Below, one piece after another: positions 1 through 7,621 of a DNA stretch of 15,359 nt (position 1 is its first letter; the number at the start of each line of letters is the position of its first letter). Made by a program: the position numbers and the translations under genes. The stretch comes from Chloroflexota bacterium (GTDB lineage Bacteria > Chloroflexota > Chloroflexia > Thermomicrobiales > JADLAZ01): NCBI GenBank assembly GCA_020849725.1, contig JADLAZ010000107.1, forward strand, positions 1 to 15,359, given 5' to 3'. The notes beneath the pieces are model-generated. The model was not told the DNA's origin. It ran no database searches and saw nothing but the letters and a program-made list of their open reading frames with translations.

Positions 1-36
1 GTTCGGAGAAAAGTTCGGAGAAAAGTTCGGAGAAAA
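1..36 (+). repeat. Three tandem copies of a 12-bp unit coding Ser-Ser-Glu-Lys
   Basis: The unit gttcggagaaaa is present three times in perfect tandem (1-12, 13-24, 25-36) and may continue upstream of the window. In the reading frame of the regulator it codes repeating SSEK. Because 12 is a multiple of 3, copy-number changes keep the frame and only lengthen the hydrophilic linker before the winged helix. Confidence 0.95.
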
Positions 37-203
37 TCCTGGCGTTGCTCCGGGAAGACCCGACGCTGTCGGCCAGTGCGATGGCGCGCCGGCTTGCCAT
101 CTCCCAGCGGGCCGTCGAGAAGCAGGTGTCGAGATTGCGCGCCGCCGGACGCCTCCGGCGCGTCGGCCCCGATCGCGGCGGCCAGTGGGAGGTGACGGCG
201 TGA
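1..203 (+). CDS. C-terminal end of winged-helix regulator (AlbA_2/RecG-like type), partial
   Basis: The reading frame is open from the window edge (first full codon at 3) to TGA at 201-203, giving 66 visible residues. They begin with SSEK-type repeats, followed by a winged helix: ILALLREDPTLSASAMARRL, then ISQRAVEKQVSRLRAAGRL, ending RRVGPDRGGQWEVTA. Helix-turn-helix plus the wing signature 'RRVGP..GG.WEV' is the usual C-terminus of putative transcriptional regulators with an AlbA_2 (divergent AAA-4) N-terminal domain. These are often annotated 'ATP-binding protein' or 'RecG-like' and are frequently found inside type I restriction operons. The catalytic or ligand-binding part lies outside the window. 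The stop codon overlaps the hsdR start (GTGA), so the two are probably translationally coupled. The family is assigned from the tail only; the frame and end are certain. Confidence 0.8.
   Translation, partial: SEKSSEKSSEKILALLREDPTLSASAMARRLAISQRAVEKQVSRLRAAGRLRRVGPDRGGQWEVTA
187..195 (+). promoter_or_regulatory. Ribosome binding site deciding the hsdR start
   Basis: GGGAGGTGA lies inside the 3' end of the upstream regulator gene, about five bases before GTG at 200. It selects that start over the in-frame GTG at 185 and supports coupled translation. Confidence 0.8.
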
Positions 204-3181
204 GCTTTAATGAGGCTAACACCGTCGAACAGATGATCCTCGACACCGCGACGAAGGCCGGCGCGGGCGGCGCGGTGGTGCGCGAGCGGCCGCCGGGCTG
301 GGACGGGTCGCTCGGAGCGGCGCTGCGGCCGGCGCGCTGGCGCTACGTGGCGCATGGCGACGTGCCGCGCAAGCTCACCGATGTGCTGGTCGAGGACTGG
401 CTGCGGGCGGCGCTGGTCCGGCTCAACCCGGAGATCACCGCCCAGCCCGACCGCGCCGATGAGGTGATCTACGCGCTGCGGGCGATCCTGCTGTCGGTGC
501 AGGCCGACGGGCTGGTGCGAGCGAACGAGAACTTCCTGGCCTGGCTGCGCGGCGAGAAGACGATGCCGTTCGGCGCGGACGGCGCGCACGTGCCGGTGCG
601 GCTGGTAGACGCAGCCGACCCGGCCAACAACGATCTGGTCGTCACCAACCAGTGGACCTACCAGGCCGGGACGGTCGAGAAGCGCTTCGACGTCGTGTTC
701 GTGGTCAACGGGTTGCCGCTGGTCATCGGCGAGGCCAAGACGCCGACGCGCAGCGCCGTGACCTGGTTCGACGGCGCCTACCAGATCAATGAGATCTACG
801 AGAAGCAGGCGCCGGCGATGTTCGTGCCGAACGTCTTCTCGTTCGCGACCGAGGGGCGGCTGTTTCGGTACGGCGCGATCCGGCTGCCGATCGAGCAATG
901 GGGGCCGTGGCGCGACGACGACACCCAGCAGGAGGGCCAACTGCACCACGTCCAGGCGACGGTGGCGAGCATGCTGCGGCCGGCGATCGTGCTGGACATC
1001 ATGCAGAGCTTCACGCTGTTCGCGACGGACAAAAAGCACCGGCGCATCAAGCTGATCTGCCGCTACCAGCAGTACGAGACGACGAACAAGCTGGTGGCGC
1101 GCGTCGTCGCCGGTGCGCCGAAGAAGGGGCTGATCTGGCACTTCCAGGGCAGCGGCAAGTCGCTGCTGATGGTCTTCGCCGCGCTGAAGCTGCGCCTGCA
1201 TCCCCGGCTGGGCAACCCGACCGTCATCATCGTCGTCGACCGCATCGACCTCGACACGCAGATCACCGCCACCTTCAACGCCGCCGACGTGCCGAACATG
1301 GTCGGCGTGGCCAGCCGACAGGATCTGCAGACGCTGCTGGCGCAGGACGCGCGCAAGGTGCTGATCACGACGATCCACAAGTTCGCCGAGGCCGGCGGCC
1401 AGCTCAACGAGCGCTCGAACATCATCGTCCTGGTCGACGAGGCGCACCGGACGCAGGAGGGCGACCTGGGGCGCAAGATGCGCGAGGCGTTGCCGAACGC
1501 GTTCCTGTTCGGACTGACCGGCACGCCGATCAACCGCGCCGACCGCAACACCTTTTGGGCCTTCGGCGCGGACGAGGACGAGCAGGGCTACCTGAGCCGC
1601 TACTCGTTCCAGGACTCGATCCGCGACCGGGCGACGCTGCCGCTGCACTTCGAGGCGCCGGAGGTGCGGCTGAAGATCGATGAGGCGGCGATTGACGAGG
1701 CGTACGCGCGCATCACCGGCGACCTGAGCGAGCAGGACCGCGATGACCTGGCCAAGCGCGCCGCCAAGATGGCAGTGCTGGTGAAGAACCCGGAGCGCAT
1801 TCGCGCCGTCGTGGGGCACATGGTCAATCACTTCCGGGAGAAGGTGGAACCGAACGGCTTCAAGGCGCAGGTGGTCGTCTTCGACCGCGAGTGCTGCGTG
1901 CTCTACAAGGCGGCGATGGACGAGCTGCTCGATCCGGAGGCCAGCGCCATCGTCATGACAACCGCGCCCGGCGACCCGGCGGCGTGGAAGCGACACGCGC
2001 GCGACCGCGACGCCGAGGAGAACCTGCTCGACCGCTTCCGCGACCCGGCCGACCCGCTCCAGTTCGTGATCGTGACGAACAAGCTGCTGACCGGCTTCGA
2101 CGCGCCGATCCTGCAGGTGATGTACCTGGACAAGCCGATGAAGGACCACAACCTCTTGCAGGCGATCTGCCGGACGAACCGGACGTTCGGCCAGGAGAAG
2201 ACGCACGGGCTGATCGTCGACTACATCGGCATCTTCGACGACGTTGCTCGTGCATTGGACTTCGACGAGCAGGCGGTGCAGCAGGTCGTCAGCAACATCG
2301 ACGAGTTGCGCTTGGCGCTGCCGCTGCAAATGGAGGCGTGCCTGGCCTTCTTTGCCGGGCTGGACCGCACGATCGGCGGCTACGAGGGGTTGAGCGCCGC
2401 GCAGCAGCGGCTGCCGACGAATGAGGTGCGCGACAAGTTCGCCGCGCAGTACAGCGTTCTCGGCACGATCTGGGAGGCGTTGTCGCCCGACCCGTGCCTG
2501 GCGCCGCACGAGACGGACTACCGCTGGCTGACCCAGGTGTACGAGTCGGTCAAGCCGCCGAGCGGCAACGGCAAGCTGCTCTGGCATGCGCTCGGGGCCA
2601 AGACGATTGACCTGATCAACCGCAACGTGCATGTCGAGGCGATGCGCGATGACGTGGAGACGCTGGTGCTCAACCCGGCGGTGCTGGAGGAGGTGCTGAA
2701 CGATCTCGAACCGGAGAAGAAGGCGCACGAGATCGAGATCAAGCTGATCGCCCGGCTACGCAAGCACCCCGGCAACCCCACCTTCACGGCGCTGGGCGAA
2801 CGACTGGAGCGGGTGCGGGAGCGGCACGAGCAGGGCGTCCTGACCAGCCTGGAGTTCCTGAAGGCGATTCTCGAACTGGCGCGTGACGTCGTCGAAGCCG
2901 AGCGGGCGACGGACCCGGTCGAGGAGCGCGACCGAGCGCGGGAGGCGCTGACGGAGCTGTTCGCCGAGGCCAAGAATCATAACACGCACATCATCGTCGA
3001 GCGGATCGTGGCCGACATCGACGACATCGTGAAGAAGGTGCGCTTTCCCGACTGGCAGCGCACGAGCCAGGGCGAGCGGCTGGTGCAGCGCGAGTTGCGG
3101 CGGACGCTGCTGAAGTACAAGCTGCACACCGACCAGGAACTGTTCGACAAGGCGTACAGCTACATCCGGCAGTACTACTGA
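200..3181 (+). CDS. hsdR: Type I restriction enzyme R subunit (HsdR)
   Basis: This is the motor and nuclease subunit of a type I restriction-modification complex; it translocates DNA using ATP and cuts unmethylated DNA away from the recognition site. The PD-(D/E)xK nuclease is at the N-terminus: D164 in RFDVVFVV, then E178-A-K180. Superfamily 2 helicase motifs follow: Walker A GSGKS (317-321), DEAH (413-416), TGTP (440-443), TGFD (631-634) and QAICRTNR (654-661). The C-terminal third is helical, as in the HsdR/DUF3387 region. At 993 aa it is full length. GTG at 200 is chosen because GGGAGGTGA at 187-195 is an excellent ribosome site five bases upstream; an in-frame GTG at 185 would place that site inside the gene. 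The start overlaps the stop of the preceding regulator. No frameshift is seen, so the subunit looks functional, but HsdM and HsdS must be supplied from outside the window. Confidence 0.96.
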   Translation: MSFNEANTVEQMILDTATKAGAGGAVVRERPPGWDGSLGAALRPARWRYVAHGDVPRKLTDVLVEDWLRAALVRLNPEITAQPDRADEVIYALRAILLSVQADGLVRANENFLAWLRGEKTMPFGADGAHVPVRLVDAADPANNDLVVTNQWTYQAGTVEKRFDVVFVVNGLPLVIGEAKTPTRSAVTWFDGAYQINEIYEKQAPAMFVPNVFSFATEGRLFRYGAIRLPIEQWGPWRDDDTQQEGQLHHVQATVASMLRPAIVLDIMQSFTLFATDKKHRRIKLICRYQQYETTNKLVARVVAGAPKKGLIWHFQGSGKSLLMVFAALKLRLHPRLGNPTVIIVVDRIDLDTQITATFNAADVPNMVGVASRQDLQTLLAQDARKVLITTIHKFAEAGGQLNERSNIIVLVDEAHRTQEGDLGRKMREALPNAFLFGLTGTPINRADRNTFWAFGADEDEQGYLSRYSFQDSIRDRATLPLHFEAPEVRLKIDEAAIDEAYARITGDLSEQDRDDLAKRAAKMAVLVKNPERIRAVVGHMVNHFREKVEPNGFKAQVVVFDRECCVLYKAAMDELLDPEASAIVMTTAPGDPAAWKRHARDRDAEENLLDRFRDPADPLQFVIVTNKLLTGFDAPILQVMYLDKPMKDHNLLQAICRTNRTFGQEKTHGLIVDYIGIFDDVARALDFDEQAVQQVVSNIDELRLALPLQMEACLAFFAGLDRTIGGYEGLSAAQQRLPTNEVRDKFAAQYSVLGTIWEALSPDPCLAPHETDYRWLTQVYESVKPPSGNGKLLWHALGAKTIDLINRNVHVEAMRDDVETLVLNPAVLEEVLNDLEPEKKAHEIEIKLIARLRKHPGNPTFTALGERLERVRERHEQGVLTSLEFLKAILELARDVVEAERATDPVEERDRAREALTELFAEAKNHNTHIIVERIVADIDDIVKKVRFPDWQRTSQGERLVQRELRRTLLKYKLHTDQELFDKAYSYIRQYY

Positions 3182-3191
3182 GGGTGGGCGG

Positions 3192-3206
3192 GCCGCGTCA
3201 CGCGGC
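3192..3206. terminator. Short GC hairpin between convergent genes
   Basis: GCCGCG-TCA-CGCGGC forms a perfect 6-bp stem with a 3-base loop, ten bases after the hsdR stop. The loop is the stop codon (TGA on the minus strand) of the convergent membrane protein gene. There is no T-run on either side, so a bidirectional terminator role is an inference. Confidence 0.4.
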
Positions 3207-3836
3207 GACGACGCGCACCAGCAGCGCCACGCCGGCGATGAACACGGCCGCGTAGGCGAAGCAGAGCGCGCCGCGCGCGACGCGGCGCAGGGTGGTGGTT
3301 GGCGCGGGCAGGAGGCGCTCGGCGACGAGGCCGCCGGCGATGATGCCGAGCAGGAACAGGCCGCCGATGAGCAGCAGCAGCGCGATGCCCAGGCAATCGT
3401 CGAGGTCCTTGGGGCCGGCGTTGAGCGGCATGTTGGTGTAGGTGGTGAGATCGAAGAGGGTGCCGGTGACCTCCAACTGGGTATCGACCGGGTCGGGGCC
3501 GCGCCGCAGCAGCGCCAGCCAGCCGGTAGCGGCGAGCGTGACCGCGCCGGCGCCGAGGACGACGCTGGCGACGGCGGCCAGCGCCAGCGGCCAACTGAAC
3601 GGCTGGCCGGCGAGCAGGATGGCTACCGGCGCGAGCGCGCCGAGCAGGACGCCGGCGTACCGCGCCAGCCCGGTCAGGCAGCCGGGCGAGTCGTCAGACC
3701 GGCGGCGGCGGGCGCGGCGGCCAGGCTCGCGGGGCGAACGGCGCGCAGGTGGGCCGGGCGCGGCCAGCAGCAGCGCGGCCAGCAGCAAGGCGCCGCAGGC
3801 GGCGAGGAACGCCAGGCGTGGGTCGGCGATTGGCAT
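3198..3836 (-). CDS. Small polytopic membrane protein, unknown function
   Basis: This 212-aa protein has about five hydrophobic helices (roughly residues 8-26, 60-77, 83-110, 149-171 and 189-207). An arginine-rich, proline-rich loop (about 31-46) between helices 1 and 2 should lie in the cytoplasm by the positive-inside rule. A longer loop (111-148) contains polar residues and a KDLDD stretch. No family is recognised. The open frame extends upstream on this strand to 5015, but that part is antisense to two solid genes. ATG at 3836 is chosen because GGAGAG (complement of 3843-3848) lies about six bases before it and the hydrophobic N-terminus starts there. It is convergent with hsdR with a 16-bp gap and divergent from the reductase gene at 4173. 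The helical pattern makes it credible as a gene; its role is not known. Confidence 0.7.
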   Translation of the reverse strand: MPIADPRLAFLAACGALLLAALLLAAPGPPARRSPREPGRRARRRRSDDSPGCLTGLARYAGVLLGALAPVAILLAGQPFSWPLALAAVASVVLGAGAVTLAATGWLALLRRGPDPVDTQLEVTGTLFDLTTYTNMPLNAGPKDLDDCLGIALLLLIGGLFLLGIIAGGLVAERLLPAPTTTLRRVARGALCFAYAAVFIAGVALLVRVVAA

Positions 3837-4093
3837 GCGTCGCTCTCCGTTGGGGGAACGGCGGTGGCGCGGGGCCACGATCGCCGCGCCAAGGTAGAAC
3901 GACGGTGGCCAGCGACCGGCCACGGTCAGGAGCAAGCGCTCCGCGACACGGTGACGGAGAATGACCTGCCGGCGAGCGTGCCGCTGGTCGTGACGCGCGC
4001 CAGCGCCCTCTGTCGCCGGCCGTACAACGCCGCCCTGTGTCGAACGCTGGCGCCGATGCCGCATGAGGCGCCGCCTGTCACTGCCCGCTGCCG

Positions 4094-4110
4094 CGACACT
4101 GGTCGTGTCG
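4094..4110. promoter_or_regulatory. Inverted repeat (6-bp arms) upstream of reductase gene
   Basis: CGACAC (4094-4099), loop TGGTC, GTGTCG (4105-4110). A perfect 6-bp dyad, 21 bases upstream of a second, longer dyad. It may be an operator half-site pair or a leader hairpin; it could also be chance in GC-rich DNA. Confidence 0.35.
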
Positions 4111-4131
4111 ACCCGTTTACTCCTTGTGCCG

Positions 4132-4150
4132 CTGGTAGGCCACCTACCAG
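4132..4150. promoter_or_regulatory. Inverted repeat (8-bp arms) just before the reductase ribosome site
   Basis: CTGGTAGG (4132-4139), loop CCA, CCTACCAG (4143-4150). A perfect 8-bp dyad whose right arm ends ten bases before the GGGGAGGG ribosome site at 4161-4168. It is A/T-richer than its surroundings. It may be a repressor operator or an RNA hairpin in the leader; no regulator gene is adjacent. Confidence 0.5.
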
Positions 4151-4172
4151 GCGTCCGACTGGGGAGGGTGCG

Positions 4173-4733
4173 ATGGCCAGCCTGATCTATCTCATGCTCA
4201 CGTCGCTCGACGGCTACGTCGCGGATGAGGACGGCAATTTCGACTGGGCCGCGCCGGATGAGGAAGTCCATTCGTTCGTCAACGACCTGGCACGGCCGGT
4301 CGGTGCCTACCTCTACGGGCGGCGGATGTACGAGGTGATGGCGGTGTGGGAGACGCTGCACACCCACGCCGACCAGCCGCCCGCGCTCTACGACTTCGCA
4401 GCGATCTGGCAGGCAGCCGACAAGATCGTCTACTCCCGGAGCCTGACGGCGGTCGCCAGCGCCCGGACGCGCATCGAGCGGGATTTCGACCCGTCGGCGG
4501 TCCGGCAGATGAAGGCGCTCGCGGACCGCGACCTTGCCGTGAGCGGTCCCGACCTGGCCGGTCAGGCACTCGCGGCCGGGCTGGTCGACGAGGTCCACCT
4601 GATCGTCGCGCCGGTCGTGGTCGGCGGCGGCGTCAGAGCGCTCCCCGACCAGGTGCAGGCGCCGCTCGAACTGCTGGATGAGCGCCGGTTCGGCAACGGC
4701 ATGGTCTACCTCCGCTACCGCGTCGGGACGTGA
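4173..4733 (+). CDS. RibD C-terminal/dihydrofolate reductase-like protein
   Basis: This 186-aa cytoplasmic NAD(P)H-dependent reductase-like protein belongs to the RibD C-terminal superfamily, which shares the dihydrofolate reductase fold. Typical features are the N-terminal strand and loop 'LMLTSLDGYVAD..G.FDW' (about residues 6-24), 'YLYGRRMYEVM' after the first helix, and the 'VSGPDLAGQALAAGLVDEVHLIVAPVVVGGG' segment that builds the nucleotide-binding sheet near the C-terminus. The length matches the common stand-alone members of the family. These are rarely characterised and are probably not true folate reductases. ATG at 4173 follows GGGGAGGG at 4161-4168. The open frame extends to 3864, but the upstream part has no family sequence and overlaps the dyads. 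It is followed after 94 bp by the SDR gene on the same strand. The substrate is unknown. Confidence 0.88.
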   Translation: MASLIYLMLTSLDGYVADEDGNFDWAAPDEEVHSFVNDLARPVGAYLYGRRMYEVMAVWETLHTHADQPPALYDFAAIWQAADKIVYSRSLTAVASARTRIERDFDPSAVRQMKALADRDLAVSGPDLAGQALAAGLVDEVHLIVAPVVVGGGVRALPDQVQAPLELLDERRFGNGMVYLRYRVGT

Positions 4734-4827
4734 TGGGCTGGGTCTGGCCGAAGCGTGGCTGCCTCGTGCGCCCGCGGCCGACCCAGGGGATACTGCGCCA
4801 GTGAACCGGCAGCGGCAGGAGTGTGGC

Positions 4828-5595
4828 ATGGCGCGGCTTGACGGGAAGGTAGCGATTATCACGGGCGGCGCGGGCGGCATCGGCCAGGCGACGGCGCGGC
4901 TGTTCGTCGCCGAGGGCGCGATGGTGGTGCTGGTCGACGTCGACGCGGCGGCGCTGCAGGCGGCGGTCGCGGCGATTGGCGGCGAGCGCGTCAGCGCGGT
5001 GGCGGCCGACGTCACCAGCGCCGACGATAGCGACCGCTATGTGCGCGCGGCCATCGAGCGCCACAGCGGCATCGACATTCTCTTCGCCAACGCCGGCGTT
5101 GAGGGCGTCGTCGCGCCGCTCGTCGAGCAGCCAGATGAGGCGTTCGACCGGGTGATGGCGGTCAACGTGCGCGGCGTCTGGCTGGGCGTGACGCGGGTGA
5201 TGGCGCACATGCAGCAGCGCGGCGCCGGTGGGAGCATCATCATCACGTCGTCGATCGCCGGGGTGCGCGGCAGTCCGATGCTAGCGCCATACGCGACCAG
5301 CAAGCACGCCGTCATCGGGCTGATGCGCAGCGCCGCGCTGGCGGGGGCGGCGGATGGCATCCGGGTCAACACCGTCAACCCATCCCCGGTTGAGACGCGC
5401 ATGATGCGTTCGATTGAAGCGGGCGCCAGCCCGGCCGCGCCGGAGCGGGCCAAGGCCGAGCGGGTGGCGCGGACGCCGCTGGGGCGCTACGGCCTGCCGG
5501 AGGAGGTCGCGCAGCTGGTGCTGTTCCTGGCCAGCGACGAGAGCCGCTACTGCACCGGCGGCGTCTACATGATCGACGGCGGGCTGACCGCCTGA
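4828..5595 (+). CDS. SDR-family NAD(P)-dependent oxidoreductase
   Basis: This 255-aa classical short-chain dehydrogenase oxidises or reduces an alcohol/carbonyl with NAD(P). The sequence shows the Rossmann glycine motif TGGAGGIG (12-19), with D37-like acidic residues (LVDVDAAA) at the end of strand 2 that suggest NAD preference. It also shows N88-A-G, N113, catalytic S142, and Y155-x-x-x-K159, so the catalytic set is complete. The C-terminal 'FLASDESRYCTGGVYMIDGG' is typical. ATG at 4828 is preceded by AGGAG (4817-4821). The frame extends upstream to 4678, but that overlaps the reductase gene and lacks family sequence. The GH127-type gene begins 36 bases downstream, so they are probably one transcript. 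A sugar or polyol dehydrogenase role (for example aldose to lactone) fits the neighbourhood but is an inference. Confidence 0.95.
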   Translation: MARLDGKVAIITGGAGGIGQATARLFVAEGAMVVLVDVDAAALQAAVAAIGGERVSAVAADVTSADDSDRYVRAAIERHSGIDILFANAGVEGVVAPLVEQPDEAFDRVMAVNVRGVWLGVTRVMAHMQQRGAGGSIIITSSIAGVRGSPMLAPYATSKHAVIGLMRSAALAGAADGIRVNTVNPSPVETRMMRSIEAGASPAAPERAKAERVARTPLGRYGLPEEVAQLVLFLASDESRYCTGGVYMIDGGLTA

Positions 5596-5631
5596 GCGGG
5601 CCGGTCCGGCGAGCAAAGGAGTGGGGGAACG

Positions 5632-7518
5632 ATGACTGAGGGTATGGGCCTCCGCGACCTGGCGCTGCGGCCGCTGCCCGTGGGGCAGATCCGGCCGGAC
5701 GGCTGGCTGCGGCGGCAGTTGCGCATCCAGGCCGATGGATTGAGCGGTCACCTGGACGAGTTCTGGCCGGACATCGCCCGCAGTGGCTGGATCGGCGGCG
5801 AGGCCGAGGGCTGGGAGCGCGGGCCGTACTGGCTGGACGGCGTCGTGCCGCTGGCGGTGCTGCTGGAGGACGCGGCGCTGCTGGCGAAGGTGCGGCGCTG
5901 GGTCGACTACATCGTGGCGCACCAGCACGAGGACGGCTGGCTCGGGCCGCTGGACAAGGCCGGCAGCCGCAGCGGCCACGATCTGGACCCCTGGCCGCGC
6001 TACCCGCTGCTGAAGGCGCTGACGCAGTACGTCGAGGCGACCGGCGACACGCGGCCGGTGGCGACGATCGAGCGCTTCCTGCGCCGGCTGGCGGCGCTGC
6101 TGGCCGAGCAGCCGCTGCGCTCGTGGGGGCATTTCCGCTGGGCGGACCTGGTCGTCACCATCCACTGGCTCTACGACCGGCAGCCGGCCGCCTGGCTGCT
6201 GGACCTGGCGGCGACGGTGCGGGCGCAGGGCTTCGACTGGAGCGCGCACGGCGCGGCCTTCCCCTATCACGCGAAGACGCGGCGCGAGGACTGCACGCTG
6301 ATCACGCACGTCGTCAACAACGCGATGGCGATCAAGCAGCCGGCGGTCTGGTACCGGCAGTCGGGCGACGCCGACGACCGCGCCGGCGCGCGGCGGCTGA
6401 TGGCAGCCCAGGACCGGCATCATGGCCAGGTGACCGGCATCTTCAGCGGCGACGAGCACCTGGCCGGGCGCAGCCCGTCGCAGGGAACCGAGCTGTGCGC
6501 GGTCGTCGAGTACCTCTACTCGCTGGAGGTGTTGCTGACGGTGCTGGGCGAGCTGGACCTGGCCGACCGGCTGGAGCGGCTGGCCTTCAACGCGCTGCCG
6601 GCGACGTTCTCGCCCGACATGTGGGCGCACCAGTACGACCAGCAGGTGAACCAGGTCGTCTGCCGGGTGGCCGAGGACCGCGTCTACACCAACAACGCCG
6701 CCGACGCCAACATCTTCGGGCTGGAGCCGAACTTCGGCTGCTGCACGGCGAACATGCACCAGGGCTGGCCGAAGCTGGCGGCGCACCTGTGGCTGGCGAC
6801 GCCGGACGGCGGGCTGGCGGCGGTCAGCTACGCGCCGTGCGTGGTGCGGACGGTGCTGGGCGGCGTGCCGGTCCAGGTGACGGTGGACACCGACTACCCG
6901 TTCCGCGAGACAGTGGCGCTGACGGTGACGGTCGAGCGGCCGGCGCGCTTCCCGCTGCTGCTGCGGGTGCCGGCCTGGTGCGACGGCGCGACGCTGACGG
7001 TGGCGGGCGAGCCGCCGCTGGCGCTGCCGGCCGGGACGGTCCACCGGCTGGAGCGGGCGTGGAGCGGCACGACGGCGCTGACGCTGCGCCTGCCGATGCG
7101 AGCGCGAGTGGAGCGCGGCTTCAACGACAGTGTGGCGATCGCGCGCGGGCCGCTGCTCTACAGCCTGCGCCTCGGCGAGGACTGGCGGCAGATCGGCGGC
7201 GAGCGGCCGCACGCCGACTGGGCGGTCGAGCCGACGACGCCGTGGAACTACGCGCTGGCGCTGGACCCGGCCGACCCGGCGCGGTCGCTGCGGTTTGAGG
7301 AGCGGCCGGTCGGCGACGTGCCCTTTTCGCCCGACGGCGCGCCGGTGGTCGCGACGGCGCCGGGCCGGCGGCTGCCGGGATGGACGCTGGCGCACAACGC
7401 CGCCGCGCCGCCGCCACCGAGCCCGGTCGTGTCGGCCGAGCCGGTGGAGGCAGTGACGCTGATTCCATATGGGTGCACGAACCTGCGGGTGACGGAGTTC
7501 CCGGTGCTGCGGGTGTGA
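5632..7518 (+). CDS. GH127-type beta-L-arabinofuranosidase (DUF1680 family)
   Basis: This 628-aa member of the glycoside hydrolase 127/DUF1680 family has an (alpha/alpha)6 barrel followed by beta-sandwich domains. Barrel signatures include 'GYWLDG'-like GPYWLDGVVPLA (about 63-74), HQHEDGWLGP and FGCCTANMHQGWPKL. Known members are retaining enzymes with a cysteine nucleophile on a zinc centre (Glu and Cys in 'E-x-C', plus adjacent Cys-Cys). Here those positions appear as E287-L-C289 and C370-C371, so the centre looks intact. There is no signal peptide, so it should act in the cytoplasm on imported oligosaccharides or glycosides. ATG at 5632 follows AAAGGAG (5615-5621) and a G-run; an in-frame ATG at 5644 is possible. 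It lies 36 bases after the SDR stop. The family is clear; arabinofuranose specificity is inferred, since related families differ in substrate. Confidence 0.92.
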   Translation: MTEGMGLRDLALRPLPVGQIRPDGWLRRQLRIQADGLSGHLDEFWPDIARSGWIGGEAEGWERGPYWLDGVVPLAVLLEDAALLAKVRRWVDYIVAHQHEDGWLGPLDKAGSRSGHDLDPWPRYPLLKALTQYVEATGDTRPVATIERFLRRLAALLAEQPLRSWGHFRWADLVVTIHWLYDRQPAAWLLDLAATVRAQGFDWSAHGAAFPYHAKTRREDCTLITHVVNNAMAIKQPAVWYRQSGDADDRAGARRLMAAQDRHHGQVTGIFSGDEHLAGRSPSQGTELCAVVEYLYSLEVLLTVLGELDLADRLERLAFNALPATFSPDMWAHQYDQQVNQVVCRVAEDRVYTNNAADANIFGLEPNFGCCTANMHQGWPKLAAHLWLATPDGGLAAVSYAPCVVRTVLGGVPVQVTVDTDYPFRETVALTVTVERPARFPLLLRVPAWCDGATLTVAGEPPLALPAGTVHRLERAWSGTTALTLRLPMRARVERGFNDSVAIARGPLLYSLRLGEDWRQIGGERPHADWAVEPTTPWNYALALDPADPARSLRFEERPVGDVPFSPDGAPVVATAPGRRLPGWTLAHNAAAPPPPSPVVSAEPVEAVTLIPYGCTNLRVTEFPVLRV

Positions 7519-7557
7519 GGCTCGATGCGGTTGGCCTGGGAGCAGTACACGGGGAGC

Positions 7558-7586
7558 TTGCCACTTGGGCCAGCGAGTGGTACTAA
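7558..7586 (+). promoter_or_regulatory. Probable sigma-70-type promoter of parD
   Basis: TTGCCA (7558-7563) matches five of six -35 consensus bases. It is followed by a 17-base spacer and TACTAA (7581-7586) in the -10 position, which matches only three of six. The -10 lies inside the left arm of the adjacent inverted repeat, as expected for an autorepressed toxin-antitoxin promoter. Confidence 0.5.
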
Positions 7587-7598
7587 CAAGTAGTACCA
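7578..7598. promoter_or_regulatory. Palindromic operator candidate upstream of parD
   Basis: TGGTACTA (7578-7585), ACAAG, TAGTACCA (7591-7598): a perfect 8-bp inverted repeat, notably A/T-rich in this GC-rich window. It is followed by a second CAAGTA copy (7587-7592 and 7597-7602). It overlaps the proposed -10 element and ends 23 bases before the parD start. Ribbon-helix-helix antitoxins typically bind such short repeats to repress their own operon. Confidence 0.65.
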
Positions 7599-7621
7599 AG
7601 TAACACCGTAGCGGAGGCCGT

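Larger units (their letters stand above)
3837..4172. other. Divergent gene-free region (336 bp)
   Basis: No convincing coding region is seen in either direction. Frames stay open only because of the high GC content, and their translations are arginine/proline-rich without family features. The right-hand third holds two inverted repeats close to the reductase start. I could not pick a credible -35/-10 pair for either divergent gene. Confidence 0.6.

Noticed and set aside
1..36. Tandem repeats as a CRISPR array
   Set aside because: Units are 12 bp, directly adjacent without spacers, and lie in a coding frame.
1..3181. A novel defence island around hsdR
   Set aside because: Only a standard HsdR and a regulator end are visible, and the genes downstream are metabolic. 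Upstream DNA would be needed to judge.
3837..5015. Upstream extension of the minus-strand membrane protein frame to 605 codons
   Set aside because: It is antisense to the reductase and SDR genes, is low-complexity Arg/Pro/Val-rich and lacks domain features. ATG at 3836 with a ribosome site and hydrophobic N-terminus explains the gene.
6123..7298. 391-codon plus-strand frame inside the GH127-type gene
   Set aside because: Shadow frame, Gly/Ala/Arg-rich with no motif; the overlapping frame has clear family signatures.
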